6,070 nt of DNA, taken from positions 1 to 6,070 of the forward strand of contig CAJBVC010000981.1 of the NCBI GenBank assembly GCA_903958915.1, given 5' to 3'. The DNA is from an uncultured beta proteobacterium. Lineage in GTDB: Bacteria; Pseudomonadota; Gammaproteobacteria; Burkholderiales; Burkholderiaceae_C. Under the pieces are notes generated by a model. It did not search any database, was not told the origin of the DNA, and worked only from the letters and a program-made list of their open reading frames with translations. Of this stretch, positions 1 to 5,823 are shown one piece after another (the first letter of the stretch is position 1; every line of letters starts with the position of its first letter). Made by a program: the position numbers and the translations under genes.

Positions 1-2
1 AG

Positions 3-305
3 GCGGAGGCGATCGTGGACGCCGGCGTGCAAAGCTTCATGCACTGGATTGACCAGCGCAACTCGGTGCCGCTGATCCAGCAATTGAACGCCCAGGCCGA
101 CGAATGGCGGGCCATGGAGTTGGCACGGGCCCGAAAACTACTCGCCAAAGGCGAATCGGTGGATGCGGTCATGGAAGCGCTGTCCAAGGGGCTGACCCAG
201 AAAATGCTGCACGGTGCGCTGGCCGAATTGCGCGCCGGAGACTCCCAGGCCCGGGAACGTGCCGAAGCGGCGATCTCGCATTTCTTCTTACGCAATAGCC
301 GATAA
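3..305 (+). CDS. hemA: Glutamyl-tRNA reductase, C-terminal part (5' end outside window)
   Basis: Glutamyl-tRNA reductase reduces the glutamate on Glu-tRNA(Glu) with NADPH to glutamate-1-semialdehyde, the committed step of C5-pathway tetrapyrrole synthesis in the cytoplasm. The window holds only the last 100 residues, read in frame from base 3 to TAA at 303-305. They match the helical C-terminal dimerisation domain: an AEAIVD...V.SFMHWI segment, then R-N-S-V-P-L-I and a long charged helix, ending in a KGLTQKMLHGALAEL stretch typical of the family (the helices that follow the linker and make the V-shaped dimer). The catalytic Cys and NADPH domains lie upstream of the window. Placement just before prfA is the classic hemA-prfA order of beta- and gammaproteobacteria, and only 19 nt separate them, so co-transcription is likely. 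An internal GTG at 15 is not the start. I see no sign of truncation at the 3' end. Confidence 0.93.
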   Translation, partial: AEAIVDAGVQSFMHWIDQRNSVPLIQQLNAQADEWRAMELARARKLLAKGESVDAVMEALSKGLTQKMLHGALAELRAGDSQARERAEAAISHFFLRNSR

Positions 306-324
306 AACTGGCTCAGGCTAACCC

Positions 325-1413
325 ATGAAACCTTATCTGCGCGCCCAGATGGAGCGCTTCACGCTGCGCTTGGCCGAACTCGAATTTCTGCTGTCGCGCG
401 AAGACATCATGAAGGACATGGCCCAGTTTTTGGTGCTCTCCCGGGAGCACACCGAAGTAGCAGCCGTGGCCAGCCGCTGGGTGCGCTACCAGCAGCGCGA
501 AGCTGACCTCGCTGGGGCGCAGGAGATGCTGTCGGACCCCGACATGGCGGAAATGGCCAACGAGGAAATTGCCAGCGCCAGCACCGAGCTGACCCAGCTG
601 GAAAACGAACTGCAACGCATGCTGTTGCCCAAAGACCCCGACGATGTGCGCAACGCATTCATGGAAATCCGGGCCGGCACCGGGGGTGACGAGTCCACCC
701 TGTTTGCCGGGGACCTGCTGCGCATGTACACGCGCTATTGCGACCGCAAGGGCTGGAAAGTGGAGGTGGTGAGCGAGTCACCGAGCGAACTCGGCGGCTA
801 CAAGGAAGTGGTGGTGCGCATTGAAGGCCCCAGCGTGTATGGTGCACTCAAGTTCGAGTCGGGTGGCCACCGGGTGCAGCGGGTGCCGGTCACCGAGACG
901 CAGGGGCGCATCCACACCAGCGCCTGCACGGTGGCGGTGCTCTCCGAGCCCGACGAGCAGGAGGCCATCAAAATCAACCCGTCGGATCTGCGTATTGACA
1001 CCTACCGTGCCAGTGGCGCCGGTGGCCAGCACATCAACAAAACCGATTCGGCGGTGCGCATTACCCACATTCCGACCGGGATCGTGGCGGAATGCCAGGA
1101 TGGACGCAGCCAGCACAGCAACAAGGCGCAAGCGTTGAAGGTGCTGACCGCGCGGATCCACGAAAAAGACCGCAGCGAGCGCGCTGCCAAGGATGCCGCC
1201 GAACGCAAGAGCCTGATTGGCAGCGGCGATCGCAGCGACCGCATCCGCACTTATAACTTTCCGCAAGGTCGATTGACCGACCACCGCATCAACCTCACGC
1301 TCTACAAACTGCTGACCATCATGGAGGGCGATCTGGACGACGTGGTGGACGCGCTGCAAGCCTATGAAGCGGCAGAACAGCTCGCCGCACTGGAACTGAG
1401 CCTGAACCGGTGA
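325..1413 (+). CDS. prfA: Peptide chain release factor 1 (RF1)
   Basis: RF1 recognises UAA and UAG in the ribosomal A site and triggers peptidyl-tRNA hydrolysis. The 362-residue product is close to the usual 360. An N-terminal helical domain (about residues 1-105) has a Burkholderiales-like opening ([12 protein letters not shown]). The codon-reading tripeptide P-V-T is at residues 188-190 (bases 886-894), the P-x-T form that distinguishes RF1 from RF2 (SPF). The catalytic G-G-Q is at 233-235 (bases 1021-1029), inside [19 protein letters not shown], and Q235 is the residue methylated by PrmC in E. coli. The HIPTGI and [10 protein letters not shown] segments follow, as in the family. The ATG at 325 gives the expected N-terminus; only a weak purine-rich site precedes it, so coupling to hemA translation 19 nt upstream is plausible. 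It ends in TGA, a codon read by RF2 and not by RF1, and overlaps prmC by one base. Confidence 0.98.
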   Translation: MKPYLRAQMERFTLRLAELEFLLSREDIMKDMAQFLVLSREHTEVAAVASRWVRYQQREADLAGAQEMLSDPDMAEMANEEIASASTELTQLENELQRMLLPKDPDDVRNAFMEIRAGTGGDESTLFAGDLLRMYTRYCDRKGWKVEVVSESPSELGGYKEVVVRIEGPSVYGALKFESGGHRVQRVPVTETQGRIHTSACTVAVLSEPDEQEAIKINPSDLRIDTYRASGAGGQHINKTDSAVRITHIPTGIVAECQDGRSQHSNKAQALKVLTARIHEKDRSERAAKDAAERKSLIGSGDRSDRIRTYNFPQGRLTDHRINLTLYKLLTIMEGDLDDVVDALQAYEAAEQLAALELSLNR

Positions 1414-2267
1414 TGACTCCGGGCCCAGAGCGAACCATTGCCCAGATACTGGCACAGTCGCAAAGTGCAGGGCTCGACCGGCTCGATGCGCAACTTTTGC
1501 TGCTGCATGTCCTGGGTCGCCCGGCACACGACCGGTCCTGGCTGATAGCACATGATGACGACAAAGTGTCATCATCAGTTGCCATTTGCTTTGATTTGCT
1601 CTTAAAACGGCGATTGAACGGTGAGCCGGTGGCCTACCTCACCGGCTACAAAGAGTTCTTTGGAATGGATCTGGAGGTCGACGCGCGCGTGCTGGTACCA
1701 CGGCCGGATACCGAAATTCTGGTCGAATGGGCACTGGAGGTTCTGTCTGGAATGGCATCGGCGAACGTCGTTGATCTGGGTACCGGCAGCGGCGCAATTG
1801 CTCTGGCAATCAAGAAACACCATCCAGCATTTCAGGTTCAGGGAGTTGACAGTAGCGCGGATGCGTTGGCTGTGGCCGCCGCCAATGCAGAGCGTCTGCA
1901 ATTGGACGTCCTATTTCGGGAGAGCTTCTGGCTGACTGGGGTGATAGAGAAATTTGACCTCGTTGTTTCCAATCCCCCCTACATCGCCGACCACGACCCC
2001 CACCTCGCCGCGCTGACGCATGAGCCCGAGCAGGCGCTCACCAGTGGCGCGGATGGACTCGACGACATCCGTCGCATCGTTGCCCAGGCGCCTGACCATC
2101 TGCAGCCGGGCGGCTGGCTACTCCTGGAACATGGCTACAACCAGGCTGCCGCGGTGCGGCAACTGCTGTCGCATGCATCGTTTCTTCAGGTGCAGTCGCG
2201 CAAGGACCTTGCCGGTATGGAGCGGTGCAGTGGCGGGCAGTGGCGCGCTACTCCACAGAGCGCGTAG
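1413..2267 (+). CDS. prmC: Release-factor glutamine N5-methyltransferase
   Basis: PrmC (HemK) transfers a methyl group from S-adenosylmethionine to the glutamine of the GGQ motif of RF1 and RF2, raising termination efficiency. The product is 284 residues from the ATG, normal for the family. An N-terminal helical substrate-binding domain ends in GEPVAYLTGYKEFFG. The SAM-binding motif I DLGTGSG is at residues 121-127 (from base 1773), and the catalytic NPPY at 187-190 (bases 1971-1982) positions the glutamine amide. A C-terminal QPGGWLLLEHGYNQ strand-turn follows. The start could be GTG 1410 or ATG 1413; I prefer the ATG, whose A is the last base of the prfA stop (TGATG), giving reinitiation-type coupling between the enzyme and its substrate. 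It ends in TAG, which only RF1 reads. Bases 1541-1620 are AT-rich (34/80 G+C by hand count) and contain an 8-bp inverted repeat, but the protein stays colinear with the family there. Confidence 0.97.
   Translation: MTPGPERTIAQILAQSQSAGLDRLDAQLLLLHVLGRPAHDRSWLIAHDDDKVSSSVAICFDLLLKRRLNGEPVAYLTGYKEFFGMDLEVDARVLVPRPDTEILVEWALEVLSGMASANVVDLGTGSGAIALAIKKHHPAFQVQGVDSSADALAVAAANAERLQLDVLFRESFWLTGVIEKFDLVVSNPPYIADHDPHLAALTHEPEQALTSGADGLDDIRRIVAQAPDHLQPGGWLLLEHGYNQAAAVRQLLSHASFLQVQSRKDLAGMERCSGGQWRATPQSA
1552..1575. repeat. 8-bp inverted repeat inside prmC
   Basis: ATGATGAC (1552-1559) and GTCATCAT (1568-1575) are exact reverse complements around an 8-nt spacer. They sit at the start of an AT-rich patch (1541-1620, 34 of 80 bases G or C) within otherwise GC-rich coding sequence. 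The repeat encodes the D-D-D and S-S-S runs of the N-terminal domain. It may be chance, a remnant of an inserted short repeat, or an mRNA hairpin. Confidence 0.55.
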
Positions 2268-2271
2268 GGAC

Positions 2272-2308
2272 TCCACTGCGCAACGCCCAAGACAGTGGAA
2301 TAATCCAC
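2272..2308. repeat. Three-arm competing inverted repeats in the prmC-grxD gap
   Basis: TCCACTG (2272-2278) is the exact reverse complement of CAGTGGA (2293-2299), with a 14-nt spacer. The right arm can instead pair with TCCAC (2304-2308): GTGGA (2295-2299), a 4-nt ATAA loop, then TCCAC. The two hairpins are mutually exclusive. No T-run follows closely enough for a standard terminator. The possible extended -10 of grxD sits on the shared arm. The function is unknown. Confidence 0.5.
2296..2304 (+). promoter_or_regulatory. Possible extended -10 promoter for grxD
   Basis: TGG-AATAAT fits the extended -10 pattern TGn-TATAAT with five of six hexamer bases. No good -35 is seen 16-18 nt upstream (the stretch there is CTGCGC-like), which extended -10 promoters can tolerate. 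Transcription would start near 2311, about 27 nt before the grxD ATG. It would let grxD be expressed apart from hemA-prfA-prmC. The element overlaps inverted repeats at 2272-2308. Promoter calls of this kind from sequence alone are weak. Confidence 0.35.
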
Positions 2309-2325
2309 CTTTCTTCTGAACCTTT

Positions 2326-2330
2326 GGAAA
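2326..2330 (+). promoter_or_regulatory. Ribosome binding site deciding the grxD start
   Basis: GGAAA lies 7 nt upstream of ATG 2338 but only 1 nt from the alternative in-frame ATG 2332, which favours 2338 as the start. This agrees with the active-site Cys then falling at residue 30, as in E. coli GrxD. Confidence 0.6.
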
Positions 2331-2337
2331 TATGAAA

Positions 2338-2664
2338 ATGAGCGACACACAGCAACGCATTGATGAACTGGTGAAATCCAACGAAGTCCTGCTCTTTATG
2401 AAGGGCACGGCCAGCTTTCCGCAATGCGGCTTTTCCGGGCGCGCGATCCAGATTTTGAAGGCCTGCGGTGTCGACCCCAAGGAAGTCAAGTCGGTCAACG
2501 TGCTGGAAGATGACGAGATCCGTCAGGGCATCAAGGAATACAGCCACTGGCCCACCATCCCGCAGCTCTACATCAAGGGCGAATTCATCGGCGGCTCGGA
2601 CATCATGATGGAAATGTACGAGTCGGGCGAACTGGCAAAAACGCTGGGAAGAAATCTGGCCTGA
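2338..2664 (+). CDS. grxD: Monothiol CGFS glutaredoxin (Grx4 type)
   Basis: Class II monothiol glutaredoxins bind a [2Fe-2S] cluster as a glutathione-ligated dimer and pass clusters to apoproteins, often with BolA partners; they have little disulfide reductase activity. The product is 108 residues with a thioredoxin fold. The LFMKGT strand end leads to the active-site C-G-F-S at residues 30-33 (from base 2425), at the same position as E. coli GrxD Cys30. The WPTIPQLYIKGEFIGGSDI segment supplies the cis-proline and the GG-S-D glutathione-binding loop. There is an in-frame ATG six bases upstream (2332), but GGAAA at 2326-2330 lies 7 nt before ATG 2338 and only 1 nt before ATG 2332, and the MSDTQQRI start is the family-like one. 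It lies 70 nt after prmC, in the same direction, with a possible promoter of its own at 2296-2304. grxD after hemA-prfA-prmC is a recurring betaproteobacterial arrangement, from memory. Confidence 0.96.
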   Translation: MSDTQQRIDELVKSNEVLLFMKGTASFPQCGFSGRAIQILKACGVDPKEVKSVNVLEDDEIRQGIKEYSHWPTIPQLYIKGEFIGGSDIMMEMYESGELAKTLGRNLA

Positions 2665-2741
2665 GAATTGTCTTCGCGATGCGATAGCGTTCGCCCGCAG
2701 GAGGCACTGGGTGAGCGTTCTGCTGGAATCTGAGTCAAACC

Positions 2742-3377
2742 CTAGCCCGAAAACTCCCAGAGTCGCCGTGCGCCCAGCACCGCATCGGGATACGGCGCCT
2801 TGCCGCGCGAACCGTTGTAGCGTCCCAGCGCCAGGAACAAGTCACCCTGCTCCCGATCGAGGTAGTGCCGCAGAATCACGCAGCCAAACCGCAGGTTGGT
2901 CTGCATGTGAAAGAGCTTGGCCGGTTCACCATCACCCAATACGCGGGTCCAGAATGGCATCACTTGCATGAAACCGCGCGCGCCCGCACTGCTGATGGCG
3001 TGTTTGCGAAAGTTGCTCTCCACCTGAATCAGGCCCAAAACCAGCGCCGTGTCGAGCCCGGCCCGCTTGCTTTCATACCAGACCGTTTGCAAAAACTCCT
3101 TGCGAGTTTCCCAGTCCGGGTTTCTTTTGCGAAGCTTTTCGCTCATGGCGCCCAGCCAGCGCAGGTATTTCAGCCGCGCTTCGGTATCGGCAAATTCGGG
3201 AATGGGTGGTGCGGAATTGTGTACTGCCGAACTCAGTGCGGTTCGCACCGAGTCAATCAGCGGCTCTTCAATCTGCCCACCCGCAATCGCGCGCTGCTGA
3301 AAAAGTAGCAGCCCACACAGCCCCAGCAAGGGTTTCAGGCTGGTTCGGCGCGAGTAAACGGTAAGCGGTCCTGCCAT
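2742..3377 (-). CDS. Exported lytic transglycosylase, SLT-domain family
   Basis: The predicted role is cleavage of the MurNAc-GlcNAc bond of peptidoglycan with formation of 1,6-anhydroMurNAc, in the periplasm. The 211-residue product starts with a signal-peptide-like segment: basic residues (SRRTSLK), a hydrophobic stretch about 16-26, and a probable cut near A-I-A (30-32). No clear lipobox is seen. A linker of about 70 residues precedes the SLT fold from about residue 95: catalytic-type E-S-N-F with Glu120, then SSAGARGFMQVMPFW at 129-143, an NL-x-F-G-x-x-I-L-R-x-Y-L segment, and ALGRYNGS at 183-190 with the RYNG signature. The closest resemblance is to small stand-alone SLT (family 1) enzymes; I cannot assign a standard symbol. 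Its ATG follows the proS TGA with no gap, and GAAG (plus-strand 3384-3387) lies 6 nt upstream as a modest ribosome site, so translation is probably coupled to proS. It ends in TAG, convergent with grxD. Confidence 0.9.
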   Translation of the reverse strand: MAGPLTVYSRRTSLKPLLGLCGLLLFQQRAIAGGQIEEPLIDSVRTALSSAVHNSAPPIPEFADTEARLKYLRWLGAMSEKLRKRNPDWETRKEFLQTVWYESKRAGLDTALVLGLIQVESNFRKHAISSAGARGFMQVMPFWTRVLGDGEPAKLFHMQTNLRFGCVILRHYLDREQGDLFLALGRYNGSRGKAPYPDAVLGARRLWEFSG

Positions 3378-5120
3378 TCAGGGCTTCAGCCGGGCCAGTA
3401 GCAGGGCCTGGACTTCCGAAACCACCACCTTGGTGGCGGCACTGTCTCGGCGGTGCTGGTACTCGACAACGCCTTCTTTGAGACCACGGTCGCCGATATT
3501 GACGCGATGCGGCACCCCAATGAGTTCCCAATCGGCAAACATGGCGCCGGGGCGCTCACAGCGATCGTCCAGAATCACATCCACACCTGCCTCCAGCAAA
3601 CTGGCGTACAGGGTGTCCGCAGCTGCCTTGACTTCGGGGAAGCGGTCCGGGCTGATCGGGCACAACACCACGGTGAATGGGGCCAGTGCGTCTGGCCAGA
3701 TGATGCCCTTGTCATCGTGATTCTGCTCGATGGCCGCCGCGGGCAGGCGCGTGATGCCAATGCCGTAGCAGCCCATTTCCATGAACTGCGGTTTACCATT
3801 CACGTCCAGAAACGTCGCGTTCATGGCCTTGCTGTATTTGGTGCCAAGGTAGAACACATGACCCACCTCAATACCGCGCTCGATGGCCAGCACGCCACCA
3901 CCGTCAGGCGACGCGTCTCCAGCCACCACATTGCGCAGGTCGGCCACCAGGTCGGGCTCGGGCAGGTCACGGCCCCAGTTGACACCGCGAATATGGAAAT
4001 CTTCTGCATTGGCGCCGCAAATCCAGTCGGCCATCACCGCCACATCGCGATCGGCCACGATTTTGAGCGGCTTTTTCAGTGCAATCGGCCCCAGGTACCC
4101 GGGCTTGCAGCCGAAATGGTCTTCAATTTCGCTCACCGTCGCAAACCGAAAATCCGCCAGGCCCGGCAACTTGCCCACTTTGACTTCGTTCATGTCATGG
4201 TCGCCACGCAGCAACAGCAGCCATACCTGCGTTTTTGTCACCTGGCCCTGCTCGTCTTTTGCGTCGGTGGCCAGCACCAATGACTTCACCGTGGTGGACA
4301 GCGGCACGCCCAGCAAAACAGCGACGTCTTCACACGTGCTCCTGCCCGGCGTTGCTACTTTTTCCATAGCTGCCTGCGCTTGTCCTCTGGGCGTTACAGG
4401 CGATAAAGCCTCCGCTTTTTCGATGTTCGCCGCGTAGTCACTGGTGGGGCAGTAGATGATGGCATCTTCGCCGGTGGCGGCAATGACCTGGAATTCTTCA
4501 CTCAAATCACCGCCGATCGCACCGCTGTCGGCGGCAACGGCACGGTAACGCAGGCCGAAGCGGTCAAAAATCTTGCGGTAGGCACCGGCCATCAGCTGGT
4601 AGCTGGCCTTGGCAGATTCTTGATCGCGGTCAAAACTGTAGGCGTCCTTCATGATGAACTCACGACCCCGCATCAGCCCGAAACGGGGCCGGCGTTCGTC
4701 ACGAAACTTGGTCTGAATCTGGTACAGGTTCTTGGGCAACTGCTTGTAGCTCTTGATTTCCTGGCGCGCGATGTCAGTGACCACTTCTTCACTGGTGGGC
4801 TGCACCACGTAGTCCCGATCGTGGCGGTCCTTGATGCGCAACAATTCCGGCCCCATTTTTTCAAAGCGCCCGGTCTCCTGCCACAGCTCCGCAGGTTGAA
4901 CCACGGGCATGGACAACTCCACCGCACCGGCGCGGTTCATTTCCTCGCGCACGATCGCCTCCACCTTGCGGATGACGCGCAATCCCATCGGCATATAGGT
5001 ATAAATGCCGGCGCCAAGTTTCTTGATCATGCCAGCGCGCATCATCAGTTTGTGGCTGGCAACCTCGGCGTCGGCAGGAGCCTCCTTGAGGGTGGAAATG
5101 AAGAATTGGGATGCTTTCAT
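3378..5120 (-). CDS. proS: Prolyl-tRNA synthetase, bacterial type with INS editing domain
   Basis: ProRS charges tRNA(Pro) with proline; the bacterial form also hydrolyses mischarged Ala-tRNA(Pro). From ATG at 5120 (MKASQFF) the product is 580 residues, against about 572 in E. coli. Class II motif 1 lies around the [19 protein letters not shown] region (28-46). Motif 2 is at [17 protein letters not shown] (139-155), with TSEE upstream at 109-112. The INS (YbaK-like) domain spans about 258-400, with Lys279 in [16 protein letters not shown], and the G-Y-L-G-P loop at 341-345. Motif 3 is at [10 protein letters not shown] (450-459), and the anticodon-binding domain runs from about 480 to the end. 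The frame stays open upstream to an ATG at 5261, but that would overlap rppH and add 47 residues unlike the family. Residues 235-257, the linker before INS, are encoded by a degenerate interspersed palindrome. The stop TGA abuts the transglycosylase start. Confidence 0.98.
   Translation of the reverse strand: MKASQFFISTLKEAPADAEVASHKLMMRAGMIKKLGAGIYTYMPMGLRVIRKVEAIVREEMNRAGAVELSMPVVQPAELWQETGRFEKMGPELLRIKDRHDRDYVVQPTSEEVVTDIARQEIKSYKQLPKNLYQIQTKFRDERRPRFGLMRGREFIMKDAYSFDRDQESAKASYQLMAGAYRKIFDRFGLRYRAVAADSGAIGGDLSEEFQVIAATGEDAIIYCPTSDYAANIEKAEALSPVTPRGQAQAAMEKVATPGRSTCEDVAVLLGVPLSTTVKSLVLATDAKDEQGQVTKTQVWLLLLRGDHDMNEVKVGKLPGLADFRFATVSEIEDHFGCKPGYLGPIALKKPLKIVADRDVAVMADWICGANAEDFHIRGVNWGRDLPEPDLVADLRNVVAGDASPDGGGVLAIERGIEVGHVFYLGTKYSKAMNATFLDVNGKPQFMEMGCYGIGITRLPAAAIEQNHDDKGIIWPDALAPFTVVLCPISPDRFPEVKAAADTLYASLLEAGVDVILDDRCERPGAMFADWELIGVPHRVNIGDRGLKEGVVEYQHRRDSAATKVVVSEVQALLLARLKP
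4351..4418. repeat. Degenerate interspersed palindromic element in frame within proS
   Basis: On the plus strand the segment contains CATAGCTGCCTGCGCTTG (4365-4382) followed by GGGCGTTACAGGC (4389-4401). The arms GCCTG (4372-4376) with CAGGC (4397-4401) and CGC (4377-4379) with GCG (4391-4393) form a stem with a TTA bulge; a second small stem is AAAGC (4405-4409) with GCTTT (4414-4418). The pattern (GCTACTTTTT, ATAGCTGC, a palindrome with GCGCTT-like arms) matches, from memory, a very common short repeat of Comamonadaceae intergenic regions. Here it is read through in the opposite sense as ProRS residues 235-257, the variable linker before the editing domain, without breaking the frame. The exact boundaries are uncertain. 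Confidence 0.6.
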
Positions 5121-5154
5121 GGGCTGACTCGTGGGCTGGCAATGGTTTCGCCTC

Positions 5155-5182
5155 TTGATGCACATCAGTTGCTGTGCATAAT
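5155..5182 (+). promoter_or_regulatory. Sigma70-like promoter for rppH
   Basis: TTGATG (5155-5160) resembles the -35 hexamer TTGACA, and CATAAT (5177-5182) matches the -10 TATAAT at five of six bases, with a 16-nt spacer. Transcription would start near 5189, leaving a leader of about 20-25 nt that contains the GGGG ribosome site at 5201-5204 before ATG 5212. I could not find an equally good promoter for divergent proS in the same gap. Confidence 0.5.
5158..5179. promoter_or_regulatory. 7-8-7 dyad in the rppH promoter, operator-like
   Basis: ATGCACA (5158-5164) and TGTGCAT (5173-5179) are perfect reverse complements around an 8-nt spacer, 22 bp in all. The dyad starts within the -35 and ends within the -10 of the proposed rppH promoter and lies 38-59 bp upstream of the proS start. 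This geometry fits a repressor operator or a divergent regulator site. No regulator is encoded nearby, so this is inference. Confidence 0.4.
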
Positions 5183-5200
5183 GGGAGAAGTTTAAAAATT

Positions 5201-5204
5201 GGGG
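5201..5204 (+). promoter_or_regulatory. Ribosome binding site deciding the rppH start
   Basis: GGGG is followed by 7 nt and then ATG 5212. The in-frame TTG at 5206 would be only 1 nt from the site, so ATG 5212 is favoured, in line with the [12 protein letters not shown] opening typical of the family. Confidence 0.55.
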
Positions 5205-5211
5205 TTTGATT

Positions 5212-5823
5212 ATGCTTGACCGGGACGGCTTTCGGCCGAACGTCGGCATCGTCCTGCTCAACCAGAAAAATCAGGTATTTTGGGGCAAGCGCATACGCAC
5301 CCATTCGTGGCAATTTCCGCAGGGTGGCATTGATCGGGGAGAAACCCCCGAGCAGGCCATGTTTCGTGAGTTGCACGAGGAAGTGGGGCTCCAGCCGGAG
5401 CATGTCAGCATTGTTGCCCGTACCCGAGACTGGTTGCGCTACGAGGTGCCAGACAGGTACATACGCCGCGACGCGCGTGGCCATTACAAGGGGCAAAAGC
5501 AGATTTGGTTCTTGCTGCAGTTGGTCGGTTACGACTGGGATTTGAACCTGCGCGCGACCGACCATCCAGAGTTCGATGCCTGGCGCTGGAACGATTACTG
5601 GGTTCCGCTGGATGCCGTGGTCGAGTTCAAACGCGGTGTGTACGAGATGGCACTAACCGAGTTGGCGCGCTATTTGCCGCGGCAGGAACCGCGCAACCGC
5701 TATCTGCGTTACGGTCACCGACCCCGTGATGCGGAAGATTTGGCCTTGATGCCCGATAAGGCTTCCTTGGACCTACCCCCAGACGCCGCTTTCGATCCAG
5801 ACCGTACCAGTCAACCCAGTTAG
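5212..5823 (+). CDS. rppH: RNA pyrophosphohydrolase, Nudix family
   Basis: RppH removes pyrophosphate from the 5' triphosphate (or diphosphate) end of mRNA, leaving a monophosphate that stimulates RNase E-dependent decay. The product is 203 residues from ATG 5212 ([12 protein letters not shown]). HSWQFPQGG is at 31-39 and the complete Nudix box G-x5-E-x7-R-E-L-x-E-E-x-G-L spans 38-60, with metal-binding glutamates at 53, 56 and 57. [11 protein letters not shown] is at 94-104, PEFDAWRW at 119-126 and FKRGVY at 139-144, all close to E. coli RppH. About 45 residues past the core (156-203) form a Pro/Arg/Asp-rich tail absent from the 176-residue E. coli protein; such tails are common in betaproteobacteria from memory. 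GGGG at 5201-5204 lies 7 nt before the ATG; an in-frame TTG at 5206 is too close to that site. The gene is divergent from proS, and its TAG stop overlaps the proB stop. Confidence 0.97.
   Translation: MLDRDGFRPNVGIVLLNQKNQVFWGKRIRTHSWQFPQGGIDRGETPEQAMFRELHEEVGLQPEHVSIVARTRDWLRYEVPDRYIRRDARGHYKGQKQIWFLLQLVGYDWDLNLRATDHPEFDAWRWNDYWVPLDAVVEFKRGVYEMALTELARYLPRQEPRNRYLRYGHRPRDAEDLALMPDKASLDLPPDAAFDPDRTSQPS

Noticed and set aside
778..1575. A 265-codon open frame on the minus strand opposite prfA and the start of prmC
   Set aside because: It is the antisense shadow of two confidently identified genes in GC-rich DNA, shows no recognisable domain, and has no ribosome site I could see.
2665..2741. 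A terminator between convergent grxD and the transglycosylase
   Set aside because: Only short stems (such as TCGC-GAT-GCGA near 2674-2684) and no T-run are present, so no intrinsic terminator can be supported.
3453..4283. A 276-codon open frame on the plus strand opposite proS
   Set aside because: It is antisense to the catalytic, editing and anticodon regions of proS, with a His/Gln-rich composition typical of a reversed reading; no family resemblance.
4620..5195. A 191-codon open frame on the plus strand opposite the proS 5' end
   Set aside because: It is antisense to conserved proS motifs and runs into the rppH promoter; it looks like a composition shadow, not a gene.
5121..5211. A sigma70 promoter for proS in the divergent gap
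   Set aside because: CATTAT-like -10 candidates on the minus strand lack any acceptable -35 at 16-18 nt, so I could not support a specific site.
5121..5261. N-terminal extension of proS to an ATG at 5261
   Set aside because: The added 47 residues do not resemble ProRS, would overlap the rppH start, and the family-like MKASQFF start lies at 5120.
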